From positions 112,823,228 to 112,887,227 of the forward strand of contig CM060693.1 of assembly GCA_030686995.1 (NCBI GenBank): 64,000 nucleotides of DNA, in the 5' to 3' direction. Positions 11,358-23,254 of the stretch are shown here, piece by piece (position 1 is the first letter of the stretch; every line of letters starts with the position of its first letter). The DNA comes from Artemisia argyi. Taxonomy: Eukaryota; Streptophyta; Magnoliopsida; Asterales; Asteraceae. A program made the translations under genes and the position numbers. The notes under the pieces are model-generated. The model did no database searches, had not been told where the DNA came from, and was given only the letters and a program-made list of their open reading frames with translations.

Positions 11358-12804
11358 CGATGCGTGGGAATTGCACCAGGCTTTACCTCTCGAGGGATCT
11401 CAAGAAGCTTACAACCCCCACCAGGAAGTGTACCTGATCGTTGTAGTATAGTATAGTGACAAGTACCGGGGGATTGATCATTCAACTCAGGAATAGTGTC
11501 GCTAGGATTAGAAAGCCTAAAAACTAGGTCTAGAGGTGAGGGATGATTCTTTTTGTATTTTTATATGTTTATAAAAGTAATTAAAAATCTCGGTTTTTGG
11601 AAGAGTGAGCGGAATTAGTTATTAGTCAACTAACCCAATAACTAAAGATGCAATCAAAATAAAATAACAGAAATGAAAATAAAGCTAATTAAACTTGTGG
11701 TGTGAACAATAATAGGGAAAATTGTGTTTACTTAGATTTCATTACTCCCTAGATATCTTTTACAGGTTGATAGTTTGTTACAATTGCGTGGATGACGGGT
11801 TATATTCCTTAATACCATTCGTGGGGTGGCGTACGTACTTCCCCAACTTTATAAGCTCCTACTTCACTCCTATGTCGAGCCTACAAGAAGCTCCTAACAT
11901 GGGATCATTAGAATTCGCTCATGCATTAAATAGAACCATAATAACCTAGTACGCATTGGTTCATGTTTCTTAAGACGTTCAAGCATGTTACCCTATGGAA
12001 GTCTGCCAGTTTTCTTAAGCCTAACATCGAAATCATTCATCCTTAACAACTATAAACAAACAATCAACCCATAATCAACATCTAGGTTTCACTACATCTA
12101 AGCAAACACACAAGAGATCTAGCCAAACATGTTAAAATCAAGACAAGCGTAAGATATATTCAAACAACACATAGACATATTGAATGAATTGAAAGGGTAC
12201 TTATCTCAATTGAACATGAAAGGTTTCAAAGGGTAAAAACCCTTGAAAGAGCAGTAAAATTCGAGCTAGGGTTTCTCCAAAGTTATCCCTCTAAAGTTCT
12301 ATATAATGAATGAAAATTGCAAAACTATATATATATATTTTACATGGTGACGGCGTCAAGAAGAAATGTCTGACGTCGTCAACTCGCCACCCATAGTAAT
12401 ATCGGATTACCTAGATCCAGATTTAACGCCGTCATGTGCAAAGTTACTCTGGGCCGTCACATGCAATTGGACCATGACGGCCTATGGTGACGCCGTCATG
12501 TCCTTAGTGTAAAACTCTCTGGACCGTCATGGACTTTATCCACTTCCACCTCTTGTTTTACTCTTGACGCCGTCATGTAGAGACTTGTGATGCCGTCAGG
12601 TACTGTTCCCAGCAAGGAAAATTAAGACTTTGCCGTTTTCTTCACTTTTATGCTCCAATAACGTCCAAAATGCTTCATTTTCCAGAATTCATTCCAAAAG
12701 TACCTAAAATCACAAAAGGAACGATTTAGGGCAATATTTGATCAAATAAATTCAATTCCGGGCTTAAATGACCCCCTAAAAACGGCTCATTTTTCGCCTC
12801 ATCA
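11358..12804 (-). repeat. 3' LTR of gag-only element (1447 bp)
   Basis: Aligns end to end with 18240-19682 at high identity by eye. On the plus strand it starts CGATGCG, where the sister has TGATGCG (one substitution at the terminal base), and ends GCCTCATCA. The terminal inverted repeat is TGATG/CATCA. It contains an array of TGACGNCGTCA palindromes at 12348-12598. Confidence 0.88.
12348..12598. promoter_or_regulatory. TGACGNCGTCA palindrome array (3' LTR)
   Basis: Six sites at 12348, 12371, 12424, 12488, 12565 and 12588 have the form TGACG-N-CGTCA. Two are decayed in this LTR (TAACGCCGTCA and TGATGCCGTCA). TGACG is the core of the plant as-1 element bound by TGA-type bZIP factors. The array sits where a promoter-upstream (U3) region would be. 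Regulatory function is inference. Confidence 0.6.
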
Positions 12805-15266
12805 TATACCCTTACACTTGAGATTTGCATGTCCTCAACTAAATGCGCTTTTATTCTAATCAAAATACAAGTTAGGGGTCATTTAACACTAATATAAAAG
12901 TAATTACAACAAATAATCGTTCCACTAAAGACCAAAAACAAGCACGGAGGTCATACACTAGCACCTCACAAATAGTGTTTAGATACTCACATCTCTTGGG
13001 TGTAATAAAGTATATATCACAATATGGAGATGGAAAACATCTCTCACTACCTGTCATAGCAAAATAGATTACCATAGGCTTGGGAAAGGATCAAACGTCC
13101 ACCACATGGCGTAAGCACCTAGGATAAACTATCAAAGAGGTCTTTTAAAGGGTTATAACGTTAGGTGTAGGGATATGGAATACATGGTTTTTTTGGATAA
13201 AGGCAATCTTTACTGGTGGCGAGTTAATCATCTTTGTTAATTACATGTACAATATGGCGTTGCTAAGCCAAGACTAGACTCGACTTAAGCTAATGAATGA
13301 AAAATAACAAAAACATAAAACAAAGATAGAATGAAACGGGATTGTAGTCCGTATGTTTTTTTTTCTTTTCTCTTTTTCTATTTTTTTTTTCTTTCTCTTT
13401 TTTTTCATTTTTTTTCATACACTCTTACCCTACCATCCAAAATAATACATCATAGGGAATGAAAATTCCCCTTACACTTGAATTTTTACATACTTTACAA
13501 TAAATTAATCTAATGACTCGAACTAAGATAATCAAAACACCTGGAGTACTTTTAAGATTAACGCACATATGGGGGTAATATATGATGTTCTTCCCCATTA
13601 CTCCATAACACAAGTACTTTACCCATGAGTCCCAATCGTCCCAAAACAATATGTACAAGGATATGACTCGAATTAGCAACCATGTAATCAATTAGATAAT
13701 TAACTAAGGGTTTAAACAAATAACAATAATGCACTAAAGATGAGTGCATACACGGAAGGCTAAGGCGATTTGGTTGTACATTTAAGTGGGTTGTAACAAA
13801 TTCTTCCTTTAAGTAAGATGCTTAAAGTTAGAAATGAAAAGATAGGCTCGGAGGGGTGTACTAGGGGTTTCGTGTACTAAAAATGAGTACAACGCTAAGG
13901 TGTGGGAAAAATTAGTTGACTTTACCGGCCAAGTAATATGACTTAAATGGTCAATTAATTATGATACGGGTTTAACACAAGGGTGATCCTAATTCCTCTT
14001 ATCATGTAGTAAATCCTACTACACGAATGTAGTCTCACTAGCGGTCTCGGGATGCATCACTAACGCAAGTTCTAGAATCTAAATGCTACCGGTACACTCA
14101 TAAGCACTAATAGTAAATGCTTTTCCTATCAAATCTAAAGGCGAACCTCACATATTTGGGTGGAAATTTTTTCTAAATAGTACGGTTTTGTGCTAGTCAT
14201 ACAACTCCTATCCATGAGTCGCTTGCTAAGGCTAAAGTTTCACTCTTAAATGTTGTAAAAAATTTTAAATTTGGCGCTAAAATTACACTAACAAGTATTT
14301 CTCTTCGTTTTATTACACACCTACCATCAAACAAACAAACTCAAGTGCAAGTGTATCCTATAAGGTATCATCATTTACCCTCCCCTTACACTTAGGATGA
14401 ACATTGTCCCCAATGTTCAATTAAAGAATGTAAAAGTGAAATAGGTAAAATAATAAAATCAAATACTCCCCTGATTCGTTCGGTGTGGATAGTGTGTCAA
14501 CAAGGTTAGATCTTCCTCCAAGAAAATGAACAATCAAAGCTTCCCTTCCAGAAATATAAATCATCTTCTTGTCATATGTAACCTGTTAAACCTGAGAAAA
14601 CAAACAAGGCAACCTCGCGTAAAATCGGCGGCAATCTATATATACTAATAAATCCTAGAAAGCAAATTAAGATATAATGCTTGTGGAATGAATGTTTGCA
14701 GATTTCCTGGAGTTTATAAAACTAAAGAATTAACAAAAACTTCAAGACTCCGTTGGAAAAACAAAACTAGCAAAATTTCCAGAATTTTACACATGACGCC
14801 GTCAGGAGCTAACTCATGACGCCGTCAGAGGTGACTTGCAGAAATCCTTACGTTAAGTTTTTGGAAAATTTCTGGAAAAACTTATGTCCTACTTCCTGGA
14901 AAATCCTGCAAAACATCATTATGACTCGATACAAGCATTTGACTCTAACAAATACTAATACACATGTTCATTTAATATTGTGGAGAGTCATGATCGATTT
15001 CGTTTCTTAAAAACATATTTGGGGTTTCCCTTACACTTATCTTTTGCGAAATACCTTTGTATGAAGTTAAGACAAAGTCAAACAACAAAATAAAGTATTT
15101 TCAACATTTTAGTTTGAAACATGATCTACCAACAATAAAAATAAAGCATGCATACGGAAGCAAATAACAATCAGACAAATAAAAATCACACAAAACATGG
15201 GTTGCCTCCCAAGAAACGCTTTTCTTTATTTTCGAGTCTTGTAGCTAGACTCAAGGTCATGGGCAA
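12805..15266 (-). other. Long noncoding 3' region of gag-only element
   Basis: About 2.46 kb between the gag stop and the 3' LTR with no open frame of note. On the element strand AAGTGTAAGGG occurs four times (plus-strand CCCTTACACTT near 12809, 13469, 14391 and 15029), the last directly before the LTR, where the polypurine tract should be. Two more TGACGCCGTCA palindromes lie at about 14795 and 14816. A T/C-rich stretch is at 13355-13420. Confidence 0.65.
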
Positions 15267-18068
15267 TTACGTGACCTCATCTTTGGTCTCATTTTCCAGG
15301 TCATCTCTAATATCGGTATCGCTTTCATAGTGCAGATATTTTGGGTCTTCAAACTCAAAGACATCTTCCCGATACTTGGATCCAAGTTTACTAACATCCT
15401 TAAAGAATCCACATGATAAATCAGAAGTGTTCTTACATCCCCTCCGAACATCTTCATCACATAAGATAAGTTGAGAACCTAGCTTATCAAGCCCGTCTCA
15501 ATCAATTCCTTTGAGGTCCTCCCTCTTGTATGGCGTTTGGTATGACACCCTCCTAATTCCATCAGCAAAGGTCATGATTCCGTTTCGGTCGTCAACCATT
15601 AAGTTAGTGATTTCACAAAAGGGTGCTCCGAAAACAACTTGTGACAACCTTGGGTCGACATAGTCCTCAATGTTGTCCACGATCGTAAAGTCCATTGTGA
15701 ATGCCATATTTCCAACGAATACATGGACTTCATGATCTCTACCAACAACATTTTCTCCTTTATAAATCATTCCCCATCTGCAGATATTGTTATAGTGGAA
15801 TAGGGACTTAAAATTCTTAGGTAGGAACATGTTAATGTAGACATTATCGAAATACTTGTGACCGATCATACAAGGGATTTTGAGGTTATTCGGATCACGC
15901 CGCTTTATCCTCCCCGATCTCCCATCCTTTGACCCATATATATTCCCTTCTAGTGACGGACGGTATTCGTACACCTCCTCATTACCCTTCCAAAAAATCA
16001 CCTTCTTGACGCTATTGGTGAATAAGGCACTACCATCTTTCTCATCAAGGATTACTCCTGATTCATTGACAAATGGTTTCCCGAGAATAAGGTTGGTTAA
16101 TGTTAGATTAGTGATAGGGTCTATGTCATCGACCACGGTGAGGTCGATGTTATAGACAAATTCTCCAATCATAACTGATAAATTCTTTATTACCCCGGCG
16201 TTATTGATTCTTTCATACGAGGTACATTCAGGGAAGGCTTCGTTGTAAAGGGATAGGGGGATTATGTTGATAGGGAGGTTAGGATCTATGTGAGTATCGG
16301 TTATGAGCTTCTTCATAGTAGTGCAAGAAATCTTGAAAACTTCAGAGTCGCTTCCCTTAATCCTATCACTACTCCACATAGTCATATCCACCAAATTTCT
16401 CTCGGGTTCCTCTATAATAGATTTACCCAAAATTGCTGAATTCTTCGTATGCCCTTTCGATCTCTCTTTCACTTCATCCAAATTACCTGACTCTTGAGTG
16501 ACGGAGTCCTCGAATGAGTTGGCAGGGCTTTTGGCCAATTCGTGGTCTAACCTTGAGGTTTCATCCTTAACTTCATGACCCTTATTTCCAGTTGGTTGTT
16601 GGCTCTGGTCAGGTGTAGGGGCAGATATTGTGATGATAGTATTCACAAAATGGATTGGTCCTAGGGGGTTAACAGGGTCCCTCACGTCCTTTACCGTTGG
16701 TGACAGATGTTTAAAGAGTTTACTAGGACTTTTTATTTTCACAGGAGAGGTTGGCTGATTCATGACGGTAACAGATTTGACCTCTTCAGCCTGAATTGGT
16801 TTATTAACAGCGTGCTCTTTAATAGCAGTTAACAGATTACAAATCTTGTCATTCATATCGGCTTGCTGTTGTCTAAATTTGGTCTCGAGCGTAGAGAGCT
16901 GTAATTCTTGAGAGAGAATGAACTTTCGCAAGGCATCTTCATTGCTTTGCCTAGGAGTGCTCTGTGATGGAAAATGCTCGGACCATTCGAGTGGAGGGGA
17001 ATCATTGAAGGATACGCTCCGAGTTTGGTATCCTCTAAAATTAGGTTTATCCTTCCATGCCTCATAGGCCTCGTCAAAGTTTCGAGGACCTCAACCAACG
17101 TGTGACAATGTGAATTCCTTAAAAGCATGTTTTGGAAGCTCCATGCAGTTACGAGTTTCATGAGGGCCATTACACAATTTACATGAAGAAGCGATTTTGT
17201 TCACTTGGCTTAAAGGCTTAGGAGCTTCGTAGGAATTCATGAGAAACTTGACTTGGTCTTCAAGTTCCATGATCCTACGGTCGGGAGTGCTAGAATTGTT
17301 CGAAGGCAAAGATATTTCCTTGACCGTTTTATTCAAATCACGGGGAACATTCCAACTTTCGTTGTCATAGAGAGCAAGATCTTCTATGAGTTCCCATGAT
17401 TCTTCCGCACTTAGATCACGTAGCTTGCCACCGGCCGATTGGTCAATGGTTCGCCTTGTGGAGAGATCGATATGGTCATAGAAGATTTGGACTTAGAGCC
17501 AAAGATCTATGCCATGATGAGGGACTTTTTGGAGTAAGTCCTTGAAACGAGTCTATGCTTCATATAGAGTTTCACCTTGACGTTGTTGGAACATCAATAT
17601 ATCATTTCTAAGCTTGGTAGTTCTCCCCGGTGGGAAAAATTGAGCAAGGAAACAAGTGGTGAGATCATCCCATGAGGTGATAGATCCTGTGGGTAAACGT
17701 TCAAGCCATTGACTAGCTTGATCACGTAGAGAGAATTGGAATAGGCGTAATCGGGTTGACTCTCTAGTTGTAACATCAAGGTCTATAGAATCTACGATTT
17801 TAAGGAAATCCTTGAGATATTGGTTAGGATCTTCGGAACGAAGTCCATGGAATGCATATCCGCTTTGCACCAACCGGATGGTGTCGGATCGCAAGGGGGA
17901 CACATTGGCTCTTTAGGTGAGCTCAATAGTGTTTCAATAGCCTTGGTGGCTAGGACGGGAATACTCTCCTAGGGTTCGGGGCCTAAGAGGTTGGTTTGCT
18001 AGTGGTGGGTTTTGTGGGTGGTTTTGTTGTGGTGGGTTGATGGGTTCAAAGATGTTACCACCTTCCAT
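15267..18068 (-). pseudogene. Retrotransposon gag with tandem retropepsin-like domains
   Basis: A single reading frame of 933 codons opens with MEGGNIF at 18068. A gag capsid-type domain (about codons 55-175, WLERLPTGSI and FLAQFFPPGR) is followed by a zinc knuckle CKLCNGPHETRNC of form CX2CX3HX4C (near 17200) and a coiled linker. Two consecutive aspartic-protease-like folds follow: one with PINIIPLSLY...LILGKPF, one with VYINMFLPKNF...VVFGAPF. The normal catalytic D-[ST]-G is DPN in the first and lost in the second. The frame is broken by stops near 17999, 17921, 17553, 17493, 17091 and 15498, while the rest stays in frame. The role in living copies would be particle formation. Confidence 0.82.
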
Positions 18069-18209
18069 GATGTCGGATGGTAAAAGTTACGAACAAAGAC
18101 ACGAAGAAAAAGATAGACTAAAGAAAAACTTAAAAAATAAAAATAAAATCTTACTAAAAAGGAATCTAGCAAGTAGACCTAATAAAAAGAAATTCTAACA
18201 TAGACAATA

Positions 18210-18239
18210 ACTATTCCCCGGGCTACGGCATCAAAAACT
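18210..18239 (-). promoter_or_regulatory. Degenerate primer-binding site
   Basis: Reading minus from the LTR end, the sequence is AAGTTTTTGATGCCGTAGCC followed by CGGGGAATAG. This resembles TGGCGCCGTTGCCGGGGA, the tRNA-Asp-type site usual in Athila/Tat gypsy elements, with changes that fit C-to-T decay. It supports the element orientation. Confidence 0.65.
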
Positions 18240-19682
18240 TGATGCGTGTGAATTGCACCAGGCTTTACCTCTCGAGGGATCTCGAGAAGCTTACAACCCC
18301 CACCAGGGAGTGTACCTGATCGTTGTAGTATAGTATAGTGACAAGTACCGGGGGATTGATCGTTCAACTCAGGAATAGTGTCGCTAGGATTAGAAAGCCT
18401 AAAATCTAGATCTAGAGGTGAGGGATGATTCTTTTTGTATTTTTATATTTTTATAAAAGCAATTAAAAATCTCGGTTTTTGGAAGTGTGGGCGGAATTAG
18501 TTGTTAGTCAACTAACCCAATAACTAAAGATGCAATCAAAATAAAATAACAGAAATGAAAATAAAGCTAATTAAACTAGTGGTGTGAACAATAATAGGGA
18601 AAATTGTGTTTACTTAGATTTCATTACTCCCTAGATATCTTTTACAGGTTGATAGTTTGTTACAATTGCGTGGATGACGGGTTATATTCCTTAATACCAT
18701 TCGTGGGGTGGCGTACGTACTTCCCCAACTCTATAAGCTCCTACTTCATTCCTATGTTGAGCCTGCAAAAACTCCTAACATGGGATCATTAGAATTCGCT
18801 CATGCATTAAATAGAACCATAATAACCTAGTACGCATTGGTTCATGTTTCTTAAGACGTTCAAGCATGTTACCCTATGGAAGTCTGCTAGTTTTCTTAAG
18901 CCTAACATCGAAATCATTCATCCGTAACAGCTATAAACAAACAATCAACCCATAATCAACATCTAGGTTTCACTACATCTAAGCAAACACACAAGAGATC
19001 TAGCCAAACATGTTAAAATCAAGACAAGCGTAAGATATATTCAAACAACACATAGACATATTGAATGAATTGAAAGGGTACTTATCTCAATTGAACATGA
19101 AAGGTTTCAAAGGGTAAAAACCCTTGAAAGAGCAGTAAAATTCGAGCTAGGGTTTCTCCAAAGTTATCCCTCTAAAGTTCTATATAATGAATGAAAATTG
19201 CAAAACTATATATAGATTTTACAAGGTGACGGCGTCAAGAAGAAATGTCTGACGCCGTCAACTCGCCGCCCATAGTAATATCGGATTACCTAGATCCAGA
19301 TTTGACGCCGTCATGTGCAAAGTTACTCTGGGCCGTCACATGCAATTGGACCATGGCGGCCTATGGTGACGCCGTCATGTCTTTAGTGTAAAACTCTCTG
19401 GACCGTCACGGACTTTATCCACTTTCACCTCTTGTTTTACTCTTGACGCCGTCATGTAGAGACTTGTGACGCCGTCAGGTACTGTTCCCAGCAAGGAAAA
19501 TTAAGATTTTGCCGTTTTCTTCACTTTTATGCTCCAAAAACGTCTAAAATACTTCATTTTCCAGAATTCACTCCAAAAGTACCTAAAATCACAAAAGGAA
19601 CGATTTAGGGCAATATTTGATCAAATAAATTCAATTCCGGGGCTTAAATGACCACCTAAAAATGGCTCATTTTTCGCCATCA
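18240..19682 (-). repeat. 5' LTR of gag-only element (1443 bp)
   Basis: Sister of 11358-12804. On the plus strand it begins TGATGCG and ends CGCCATCA. On the element strand it starts TGATGGCG and ends CGCATCA. It keeps all six TGACG palindromes intact, so it looks less decayed than the 3' copy in that region. Confidence 0.88.
19227..19477. promoter_or_regulatory. TGACGNCGTCA palindrome array (5' LTR)
   Basis: Six intact sites, starting at 19227 (TGACGGCGTCA) and 19250 and ending with 19444 and 19467 (TGACGCCGTCA), plus half sites GGCCGTCAC between them. Being in the 5' LTR, this copy would lie upstream of the element's own transcription start. Confidence 0.62.
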
Positions 19683-19687
19683 CTACT
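19683..19687. repeat. Target-site duplication CTACT, right copy
   Basis: Matches 11353-11357 exactly and directly abuts the LTR end CATCA. Confidence 0.85.
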
Positions 19688-20289
19688 TTTGTAAATAAAG
19701 AGCTTTTGTAAATCAAACAAAATAATTTCGTGTAATCTTTGAAAACAATTCGGCAAGTATTATTCAAAATTTATGCATAATAGAAATATAGTATAACTAT
19801 CAATTGTAAAATATAAATAAATAAATAAATAAATAATAAAAAGATAAAAAATGTAATAATGATAGATATTTTTCAAATTTACCTATAAAGAAATAAAATT
19901 TTAACTTTATAAAGAGATGTGTTCCCACTAATCCCCATGATCTCAGTTAAAAGCAAAAAGTCCATATAATTATAAAAGTAATATGAGATAAAGGGTTTTA
20001 GCTTTTTAGGTTGACATCATTTCTATTTTTGTTGTCCAAGGAAATTATTGGGGATGATGTATATGCATGTCACCTATGCATTCAAATGCTTTTATCACTC
20101 TGCCAGAATACGAAAACAACTTCAAATCTCCCCAACGGTCACTTAAACATCGATTGTCATTTGTTTATGTTGACTTGGACAAGTATCTTGTCAAAACTTA
20201 TAACCAAGATGCAGTTAAAAAGATTTTGTACAATCGCATACAATAAACAACTAATTAAAAATATATTGTAGTCTTTTTCATTTTTCTGA
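19688..20289. other. AT-rich spacer
   Basis: No gene recognised. It contains an (AAAT)n-like stretch near 19815. An 86-codon plus frame at 20011 shows no domain or coding bias. Confidence 0.5.
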
Positions 20290-20640
20290 ACGAAAGACTG
20301 AAATCAAAATTCATTTCAAATCACTCCTCATGGTGGAGGTGATTTCAATAATAAAGTTTACATCCCATGTAAAGGTTGCGACAGACATAAAAGCAATACT
20401 CTCCATCTGATGTGCAACATAGTTACATGGGCACAATGAACCCAAGAGAATTGTATGTAAACCCAAGTCAGGATGCTCAATCTTTTACGTCAGCTACTAT
20501 TGCACCAACGACCCATGGAGGGGACAAATTTTGTTGAAGCAAGAGTTATAGCGTATTTTGAATCATATTCAATAATCGCAGCCCTGGGCGTTAGGCACAA
20601 GTCCAAACTTACCCACCTTTGATTGTAATGGGCCAAGATG
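20290..20640 (-). pseudogene. RNase H-like tail of another LINE
   Basis: On the minus strand the stretch PWVVGAIVADVKD is followed, after a frameshift, by NYVAHQMESIAFMS. This matches the C-terminal part of RVT_3-type RNase H domains of plant LINE polyproteins (...HVPRxxNxVAHxLA...). The 3' end runs through TTTCGTTCAGAAAAATG near 20290. There are several stops and shifts, and only about 110 codons remain. It is separate from the LINE at 5310-11352, which ends in zf-RVT. Confidence 0.42.
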
Positions 20641-21690
20641 TTTAAAAACTTAATGAATCACTTGGATTATGTTTAATGTGTAACGTAGCAGTCATATTTT
20701 CAGTTTAAAAAATTATGTATTAGTTTATGACACATTTCTGAAAAAAAGAAGTTATGTACGTAGGTCAGGTAATTAAAACCGTCGGTTTGGTATTATGAGT
20801 TATGACCGTTGGTTTTGGAGATGGTCAAAACCACAATCCGCCGGTTTTGGGCAATTTGTTATTTTAAATAAATTATTCTAGGCATTTCATTGGGTTTTGA
20901 GAATCAAAAACCAAGTTTAATTTGGCGCTTTTGTGGAGGTCACTAGAGAAGGATTTCAGAAATGATCATAATTTATAAAGATATTGTAGATAGTTGGCAT
21001 ATATTTGAGGTAAAGGCAAGTTCTTCTCGTCTGACATTCTTGAACAACAAAAACACCTTGTTTGTTTATCCGTTTTTTTTTCTTGAAATACATTTTCTTG
21101 TTATCGGAATATTAAGTAATGGACTTAAATTTACATTCTTTCATTAAAATTACAACTTTATAACCATGTGTGTACACGAGAGTTTACTATCAATATCAGT
21201 TTAATATAAAAGCCATGCTTTTATTTTTATATTTAACACTGTTGTACAGTGTATTTGTAATTACGATCAACTTAATAATCATGAAAAAGTTGTTAAATTT
21301 AAAACCTAAAGTCTGGGAGAAATATGCTAATCTTATATATTTAGAAAAAAGTTGCGAAAACTGAAAATTCTAAACTTAGGTTCATAATGTTGAATTTAAG
21401 GTTAGTTTTTTCAGTCACATATTAAGTGTAAATTCTGATGAATAATCAAACACTATAACAATATTTTCCGCTTAAGTAGAATAATAGTTCAAAATACGTA
21501 CGAACGTATTATTTGTTTTTTCATGAATCAAACTTGTTTCGATTTATACCCGATCATGACAAATTCGAGCCTTGATTTTATTTTGATTGGCCAACAAAGT
21601 TTATATATTTTACCATGTGTCAAAAAAATAAATTAAAAAAAAGTCTTATTGTTCAAGTTCGGTTTAAATAAACATTCGTATTTCTAAAAT
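20641..21690. other. AT-rich spacer
   Basis: About 1 kb without recognisable genes. Short frames near 20962 and 21170 have no domain or homology that I can see. Confidence 0.5.
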
Positions 21691-21691
21691 G

Positions 21692-21829
<138 letters not shown>

Positions 21830-21855
21830 CTATTAAAAAGGCAACATTTATAAAA

Positions 21856-21911
21856 GGGCAAATTACATGAAAATGTATTTAACTTGCGACTTATTACTAT
21901 TGATGTAGCCA

Positions 21912-21952
<41 letters not shown>

Positions 21953-22187
21953 CTTATTGTGTGACTAAACGTTCAAATTTGATACATTGTGTGTATTTTG
22001 TGACTTTTTAGCCTTGTAAAATGACTGTTTTACCCTTCGAAATTTTGAAAATGTAAGGTTAAAATGGTCACAAAATACACACAATGTATCAAATTCGAAA
22101 GTTTAGTCACACAATAGGAAACAAAAAAGATGACTACATACAATAGTAAAAAGTGGCAAGTTAAATACATTTTCAAGTAATTTGCCC
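21856..22187. mobile_element. Mutator-type fold-back MITE, 9-bp TSD
   Basis: The ends are GGGCAAATTAC and GTAATTTGCCC. The inverted arms extend about 145 bp each, around a spacer of roughly 60 bp. A perfect 9-bp duplication TTTATAAAA flanks it (21847-21855 and 22188-22196), as expected for Mutator-like elements. The left arm has expanded a T(39) run at 21914-21952 that the right arm lacks. There is no coding capacity. As RNA it would fold into a long hairpin and could feed small-RNA production (inference). Confidence 0.88.
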
Positions 22188-22196
22188 TTTATAAAA

Positions 22197-23049
22197 TTCT
22201 CGACATCATTGATTTCCTTGTGCGAACGTCGAGCTAATCTATGAGTTAGGCACTTTGACATTCACAAAAAATACTATTTCCTCATACTAATTGTTCTTAC
22301 TTATCTTTCTACTTATAGGATCTTGACAATATAGAAAGATAATGAGTAGAAAAAATATATATAATACTGTTATTTCTCTTTAAATGTAGAAGGATTAAAA
22401 TAAAGAAATTGTAAAATGCTTTAGCAATGATGTATTCAAATAAAGTATATTTCTCCTTTAAATTTCCCTTAAATGTATGTCGTCTTTTACTCACTAAAAA
22501 AGAATATATTACGCAATGATGAACAAATCTTGTGTTCGGATCTCTTATGTGGTGAAAGGTATCATTATGATGTAGTTGAAAGAGGCCATAATCCGTGTTT
22601 GACTTTTAGCAAAAGGAAAAGCGGAAGTGGAGAGAAAAAAAAGCTAATGACCTTTTTCTACATCCTTTTTGTCACACTTCCTTCCTGTTAACCCCACCAT
22701 TATACCCATCATTTCTTTCATGTCCTTAACCAACCTATAACATAGTCATGATCTCTTCATTTACACACATTAATCTCTTCATTTTAGTTACCGAAAAGAT
22801 CAAAAGATAATAAATGTAATCATTCCAGTATTATTATTTTTATTTTTGGGTGAAAAAGAAAAATAATATATTAAAAGCCCTTAATCAACATAAGTTGGAT
22901 ATAGCGAGAGAATTATATTGGACTTCTTGTGAACCTAATCCAAATACAAGTGAACGATTCTGAATGATAAATGCTATGGTTCTTGTCTTCGTTATAGATA
23001 TAGGATTTTGCTAACAAATATCCATTGTACTTAGCTTAAGGTGTAGTTA
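22197..23049. other. AT-rich spacer
   Basis: No gene, RNA or terminal repeat recognised. Several short frames around 22309-22691 appear random. Confidence 0.5.
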
Positions 23050-23057
23050 ACGAACAC

Positions 23058-23254
23058 CAGTGGCGGAGCCAGGAGCCAAGTTTAGAGGTAGCGAAATACG
23101 AAAATTTGTTTAGGGGTAGCGAAAATTTATTTCAGAGGTAGCGAAATCGCCAAAAAATGGCCAAAAATCGCAAAAAATCGCTAAAATTACACTACCGGGT
23201 AAAAGTTTAGAGGTAGCGACCGCTACCCCTGGCTTACACATGCCTCCGCCCCTA
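23058..23254. mobile_element. hAT-type MITE (CAGTGGCGGAGCC), 197 bp
   Basis: It starts CAGTGGCGGAGCCAGG and ends CCTCCGCCCCTA. It is flanked by a perfect 8-bp duplication ACGAACAC (23050-23057 and 23255-23262). The inner repeats AGAGGTAGCGAAAT and GCTACCCCTGGC lie near the ends. The CAGTGGCGGAGCC terminus is, from general knowledge, a very common plant hAT MITE signature. Confidence 0.82.

Larger units (their letters stand above)
11358..19682 (-). mobile_element. Non-autonomous gag-only LTR retrotransposon
   Basis: Complete element on the minus strand: 5' LTR 19682-18240, degenerate primer-binding site 18239-18210, a gag/protease-like frame 18068-15267, 2.4 kb of noncoding 3' sequence, and 3' LTR 12804-11358. 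It is flanked by a perfect CTACT duplication. No reverse transcriptase, RNase H or integrase frame exists between the LTRs. It therefore fits the terminal-repeat-with-GAG type that needs enzymes from a partner. From memory the protein matches predicted proteins named MAK10-like in Tanacetum; that name is a mis-annotation. It inserted just upstream of the LINE ORF1. Confidence 0.88.

Noticed and set aside
15498..16931. Reading the 477-codon frame as a host gene (MAK10-like or kinase-like name)
   Set aside because: It lies in frame with gag between matched LTRs and has retropepsin-like framework; the host-gene names I recall for it appear to be mis-annotations.
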